Below, piece after piece: positions 14,863 to 16,468 of a DNA stretch of 16,468 nt (positions within the stretch are counted from its first letter, which is position 1; every line of letters starts with the position of its first letter). The translations under genes and the position numbers were made by a program. The stretch is taken from the NCBI GenBank assembly GCA_035455445.1, contig DATIFC010000151.1, positions 1-16,468 of the forward strand, given 5' to 3'. The notes below the pieces were generated by a model. The model was not told where the DNA came from, made no database searches, and saw only the letters and a list, made by a program, of their open reading frames with translations. Source of the DNA: AC-32 sp035455445 (GTDB taxonomy: Bacteria; Actinomycetota; Thermoleophilia; Gaiellales; Gaiellaceae).

Positions 14863-15386
14863 GTGCAGCCGTCCGCGTAGGTCGGGAGCTGCTCGAGCCG
14901 CATGGTGGACGACCCGCTGATGTCGAACGTGCCGCCCCCGATGAACGGGATCCAGCGGTAGGTCGCCGTGACCGTCACCGTGACCGGCTTGCCGATCTGG
15001 CGGCCGTCCGGGAAGCTGATGCAGACCCGCGCCGGCGAGGTCACCGACCCCGTGCCGTTGCGAAGCTCGCTCGTCTCCGCCTGCTGCTGGATCCACTGCT
15101 TGATGTCTCCGCCCGGCTGAGGCTGGTCCCCGAGCACGGCGGCTAGGCGGGCGCCCTCGCTCGCGAGGTGGTTGGCGTCGAGCCAGTAGTTGACGCCCTT
15201 GCCGAAGTCCACGAGCGCGAGCACGAGCAGGCAGATGAACGGCACGACGAGCGCGAACTCGACGGCCGCCTGGCCGCGCTCCGACCGCGCGCGCCGGCAC
15301 GTGGGCGCGGACTCCGCCTTGCTGCGCAGAGCCCGCGCCTCGTTGCCGCCGCGAGCGCCCGAGACGGGCTGCGTTCGTATCCGCAT
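14859..15386 (-). CDS. tadE: TadE-like pseudopilin
   Basis: A 175-residue TadE-family protein. The hallmark segment is SERGQAAVEFALVVPFICLL followed by VLALVDFGKGVNYWLD, with the membrane helix at about 42-62 and the conserved ANHLASEGARLAA after it. The sequence RG-QAAVEF places a glutamate five residues after Gly38, matching the prepilin peptidase site seen in the two pilins of this locus, so it is likely processed by the divergent A24 peptidase. The C-terminal domain has two cysteines (VCISF and DGCT) that could form a disulfide. The ATG at 15386 has GGAG four bases upstream, and the gene lies 26 bp after the pilin 1 stop. The open frame upstream is a shadow of the pilin gene. The 38-residue leader is long for a pseudopilin. 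Confidence 0.9.
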   Translation of the reverse strand: MRIRTQPVSGARGGNEARALRSKAESAPTCRRARSERGQAAVEFALVVPFICLLVLALVDFGKGVNYWLDANHLASEGARLAAVLGDQPQPGGDIKQWIQQQAETSELRNGTGSVTSPARVCISFPDGRQIGKPVTVTVTATYRWIPFIGGGTFDISGSSTMRLEQLPTYADGCT

Positions 15387-15412
15387 CTCGCTCCAGCCCC
15401 CGCGAGAACCGA

Positions 15413-15607
15413 CTACGGGATGAGGGCCTCGAGCGCCCCGCCGACGCCGGTCAGGAAGTTGCCGATCGAGGTGCCGAGCGCCCCGACGGTCACGGCGAGC
15501 GCGACCACGAGGAACGCGATCACGAGGCCGTACTCCGTCGCGCCCTGACCCTCCTCGCGCTTGATGCTGCGAAACGCGCGAGCGACGTGCTCGTACAGCT
15601 TGTGCAT
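15413..15607 (-). CDS. flp: Flp-type pilin 1
   Basis: A 64-residue type IVb (Flp) prepilin. The leader is 20 residues and ends in KREEG; cleavage is expected after Gly20 to give a mature pilin starting QGATEYGLVI, with Glu at +5 and Tyr at +6 as in all Flp pilins. The mature part is 44 residues, mainly one hydrophobic helix (LVIAFLVVALAVTVGALG). The ATG at 15607 follows a strong Shine-Dalgarno (GGGGAGG, six bases from AUG) that lies inside a perfect 7-bp hairpin. The gene has a 173-base upstream region with a conserved element shared with pilin 2. It is paralogous to pilin 2: same precursor length, same cleavage context, different helix residues. Confidence 0.95.
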   Translation of the reverse strand: MHKLYEHVARAFRSIKREEGQGATEYGLVIAFLVVALAVTVGALGTSIGNFLTGVGGALEALIP

Positions 15608-15609
15608 GT

Positions 15610-15627
15610 CTTACCTCCCCAGGTAAG
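15610..15627 (-). promoter_or_regulatory. Hairpin enclosing the pilin 1 Shine-Dalgarno
   Basis: The pilin 1 leader reads CUUACCU-GGGG-AGGUAAG, a perfect 7-bp stem with a GGGG loop, ending two bases before the AUG. The Shine-Dalgarno GGGGAGG occupies the loop and the start of the 3' arm, so pairing would restrict ribosome access. This suggests translational control by RNA structure, a protein or a small RNA. Confidence 0.6.
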
Positions 15628-15630
15628 TCG

Positions 15631-15661
15631 GACAGGCGGGCCTGCACGACGCGCGCCTGTC
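15631..15661 (-). promoter_or_regulatory. 8-bp stem in the pilin 1 leader
   Basis: GACAGGCG (15631-15638) and CGCCTGTC (15654-15661) are perfectly complementary and enclose 15 bases. The stem lies directly upstream of the hairpin over the Shine-Dalgarno, so the two may stack or compete in a regulatory leader. The pilin 2 leader has no equivalent at this position. Confidence 0.5.
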
Positions 15662-15666
15662 GATGG

Positions 15667-15680
15667 TGGTTACGTAGCCA
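15667..15680. promoter_or_regulatory. 14-bp near-palindrome, possible operator
   Basis: TGGTTACGTAGCCA is an inverted repeat with a single mismatched pair around a TACGTA centre. It lies between the conserved upstream element and the hairpins of the pilin 1 leader. Palindromes of this size are typical of dimeric regulator sites, but no known operator is recognised and only one copy is present. Confidence 0.35.
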
Positions 15681-15700
15681 TTCAGTCCCGAGCGGCTGTG

Positions 15701-15735
15701 GCGACCCACCCGCGAAGGTCCTGACCCGGCCAGCC
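15701..15735 (-). repeat. Conserved 35-bp pilin-leader element, copy A
   Basis: This block matches 15995-16029 at 33 of 35 positions, with 23 consecutive identical bases at 15713-15735. Similarity continues with gaps toward 15770. On the coding (minus) strand the RNA can form CGAAGG/CCUUCG (15735-15740 with 15713-15718) closing CUGG/UCAG with a CCGGG loop. It is 94 bases before the pilin 1 start. The sequence lacks the hallmarks of c-di-GMP-I riboswitches and I recognise no known RNA family. Confidence 0.75.
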
Positions 15736-15748
15736 CTTCGGTGCAGAG

Positions 15749-15764
15749 CCGCCGCAGTCGGCGG
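15749..15764 (-). terminator. Hairpin downstream of pilin 2
   Basis: CCGCCG-CAGT-CGGCGG forms a perfect 6-bp GC stem with a tetraloop, 16 bases after the pilin 2 stop. It has no U-tract. It could attenuate transcription into the rest of the operon or protect the 3' end of a short pilin 2 transcript. It also interrupts the homology between the two leader copies. Confidence 0.4.
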
Positions 15765-15780
15765 ACAGGGGAGCGCGCGC

Positions 15781-15975
15781 TTACGGCAGCAGGAGGTCGA
15801 CCAACCCGGCGATGCTGTTCAGGAAGGTCGTGATCGACGCCGCGAGAACGCCGATCGTCAGCGTGAGCGAGAGCAGGACGACTGCGATCACGATGCCGTA
15901 CTCGGTCGCGCCCTGGCCGTCTTCTCGGCCCAGGGGCGCCGAACGCTGGTCGTCGAGTCCGTCCATGCATGCCAT
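15781..15975 (-). CDS. flp: Flp-type pilin 2
   Basis: A 64-residue Flp prepilin and the first gene of the Tad operon. The leader ends in GREDG; cleavage after Gly20 would leave a 44-residue mature pilin starting QGATEYGIVI, with Glu +5 and Tyr +6, followed by the helix VVLLSLTLTIGVLAAS. Two in-frame starts exist, ATG at 15975 and ATG at 15966. The first is chosen because it gives exactly the same leader (20) and total length (64) as pilin 1 and has a GGGTGA Shine-Dalgarno-like sequence just upstream. The frame remains open further upstream without pilin character. The gene is paralogous to pilin 1 and carries its own copy of the conserved leader element only 19 bases before the start. Confidence 0.93.
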   Translation of the reverse strand: MACMDGLDDQRSAPLGREDGQGATEYGIVIAVVLLSLTLTIGVLAASITTFLNSIAGLVDLLLP

Positions 15976-15994
15976 TTCACCCGCCGAGGCGAGC

Positions 15995-16029
15995 GCGACC
16001 CACACACGAAGGTCCTGACCCGGCCAGCC
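15995..16029 (-). repeat. Conserved 35-bp pilin-leader element, copy B
   Basis: This is the second copy of the element at 15701-15735 (33/35 identical). Here the outer stem forms between 16007-16012 and 16028-16035 with a two-base bulge, so pairing is kept although the partner arm differs from copy A. It sits between the divergent pilin 2 and prepilin peptidase genes, so it might also act as a DNA site for both. Confidence 0.75.
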
Positions 16030-16038
16030 GTTTCGCCG

Positions 16039-16067
16039 CAGACAGGGCCTGCACGGTCGGCGATAGT
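16039..16067 (+). promoter_or_regulatory. Candidate promoter for the prepilin peptidase gene
   Basis: CAGACA (16039-16044, 4/6 to TTGACA) and GATAGT (16062-16067, 4/6 to TATAAT) are separated by 17 bases, the ideal sigma-70 spacing. The -10 ends 7 bases before the ATG at 16075, so transcription would begin at or next to the start codon. No Shine-Dalgarno is present, consistent with a leaderless mRNA. Confidence 0.45.
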
Positions 16068-16074
16068 GGGCGCC

Positions 16075-16468
16075 ATGAGCGACGTGACGACGGCAGCGGC
16101 CACGCCTGCGCCGATGCGCCCTGCGCACGTGGGGCCGGCGTTGCTGCTCTCCGCCTGCGCGGCCGCCCTGGTTCTCGTTCGCACGGGGGCCTCGAGCTGG
16201 AGCGTCGTCGCCGCTCTCGGCGCGGCGTCGCTCGCGTGGGTCGCGGTGATCGACGCCGAGACGAGGCTGCTGCCGAACCGCATCGTGCTGCCGGCGACGG
16301 CCCTGGTCCTCGCCGCAGCGCTCCTGCTCGACCCGGCCCGGTTCGCCGGGCATGCGCTGGCAGCGGTCGCGGCGGGAGGGTTCCTGCTCGCGGCGGCCGC
16401 GCTACGTCCCGGCGACCTCGGCATGGGCGACGCGAAGCTCGCGCTCCTGCTCGGCGCGTTGCTCGGCG
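16075..16468 (+). CDS. cpaA: A24 prepilin peptidase TadV/CpaA (N-terminal part)
   Basis: The gene runs off the window end, so only 131 residues are visible. It encodes a hydrophobic membrane aspartyl protease. The first catalytic motif is VIDAETRLLPN with Asp60; the second is GMGDAKL with Asp119 in the GxGD signature (116-119). Membrane helices are visible around 21-36, 43-59, 69-85 and 92-110. The spacing between the aspartates fits the short TadV/CpaA type without the methyltransferase domain of PilD. It should cleave the two Flp prepilins, and probably TadE, at the Gly-Gln sites noted for those genes. The ATG at 16075 lacks a Shine-Dalgarno and follows a candidate -10 by 7 bases. The gene is divergent from the Tad operon, sharing a 99-bp intergenic region that contains copy B of the leader element. 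Confidence 0.93.
   Translation, partial: MSDVTTAAATPAPMRPAHVGPALLLSACAAALVLVRTGASSWSVVAALGAASLAWVAVIDAETRLLPNRIVLPATALVLAAALLLDPARFAGHALAAVAAGGFLLAAAALRPGDLGMGDAKLALLLGALLG

Noticed and set aside
12481..14880. A 799-codon plus-strand open frame opposite cpaB and the TadG-like gene
   Set aside because: The composition is arginine/valine/alanine-rich and matches no fold; the minus strand carries recognisable Tad proteins throughout.
15995..16029. Leader element as a c-di-GMP-I (GEMM) riboswitch
   Set aside because: The characteristic GCAAA and GACGCAAAGCC core segments are absent from both copies.
15631..16056. Short GACAGG..GCCTGCACG similarity at 15631-15648 and 16041-16056 as a third repeat family
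   Set aside because: The match is short and gapped, and falls at different places relative to the two leaders, so it may be chance in GC-rich sequence.
1..16468. tRNA or rRNA genes, CRISPR arrays, insertion sequences, phage genes
   Set aside because: No regular repeat-spacer series, transposase motifs, terminal inverted repeats or RNA-gene features were seen on either strand.

Overview
The window is very GC-rich, with GTG starts, 4-bp stop/start overlaps and almost no intergenic space. It carries a Tad/Flp pilus locus without an outer-membrane secretin. This suggests a deep-branching actinobacterium, most likely of the Thermoleophilia (Solirubrobacterales/Gaiellales) type. The lineage is inferred from gene content and style; no rRNA or other marker is present.

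Left region (1-5016, all on the minus strand): a tightly packed, probably co-transcribed run. Read from its 5' end it is a DUF192 protein, a 68-residue hypothetical protein, a DUF1326 protein, an acyl-CoA dehydrogenase, two tandem paralogous SAM methyltransferases, a stand-alone LigD-type polymerase/primase domain (NHEJ), and a phytoene-desaturase-like FAD oxidoreductase cut by the window start. Most junctions overlap by 4-8 bp. Two of these genes seem to start at CTG inside a CTGA overlap.

Middle region (5042-6764, plus strand): a small membrane protein, a MoxR-family AAA+ ATPase (ATGA overlap), and a second small multi-span membrane protein. This run is convergent with the pilus operon.

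Right region (6773-15975, minus strand): a complete actinobacterial-style Tad pilus operon. In transcription order it is Flp pilin 2, Flp pilin 1, TadE, a large Cys-rich TadG-like protein, CpaB/RcpC, CpaE/TadZ, the TadA/CpaF ATPase, a fusion of an exported von Willebrand A domain with TadB, and TadC. Divergent from it, the A24 prepilin peptidase (TadV/CpaA) starts at 16075 and runs off the window. Logic: the peptidase cleaves the pilins and probably TadE, TadA powers assembly on the TadB/TadC platform, CpaE positions the machine, and TadE/TadG/CpaB act at the envelope.

Most unusual points: (i) the VWA-TadB fusion with an intact MIDAS motif and a MoxR ATPase gene nearby; (ii) a 35-bp element (33/35 identical) upstream of each twin pilin gene, able to fold similarly in RNA; (iii) a pilin 1 leader whose Shine-Dalgarno lies in a perfect 7-bp hairpin; (iv) operon-head genes that look leaderless. 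No tRNA, rRNA, CRISPR array or insertion sequence was seen, and no gap exceeds 300 bases.
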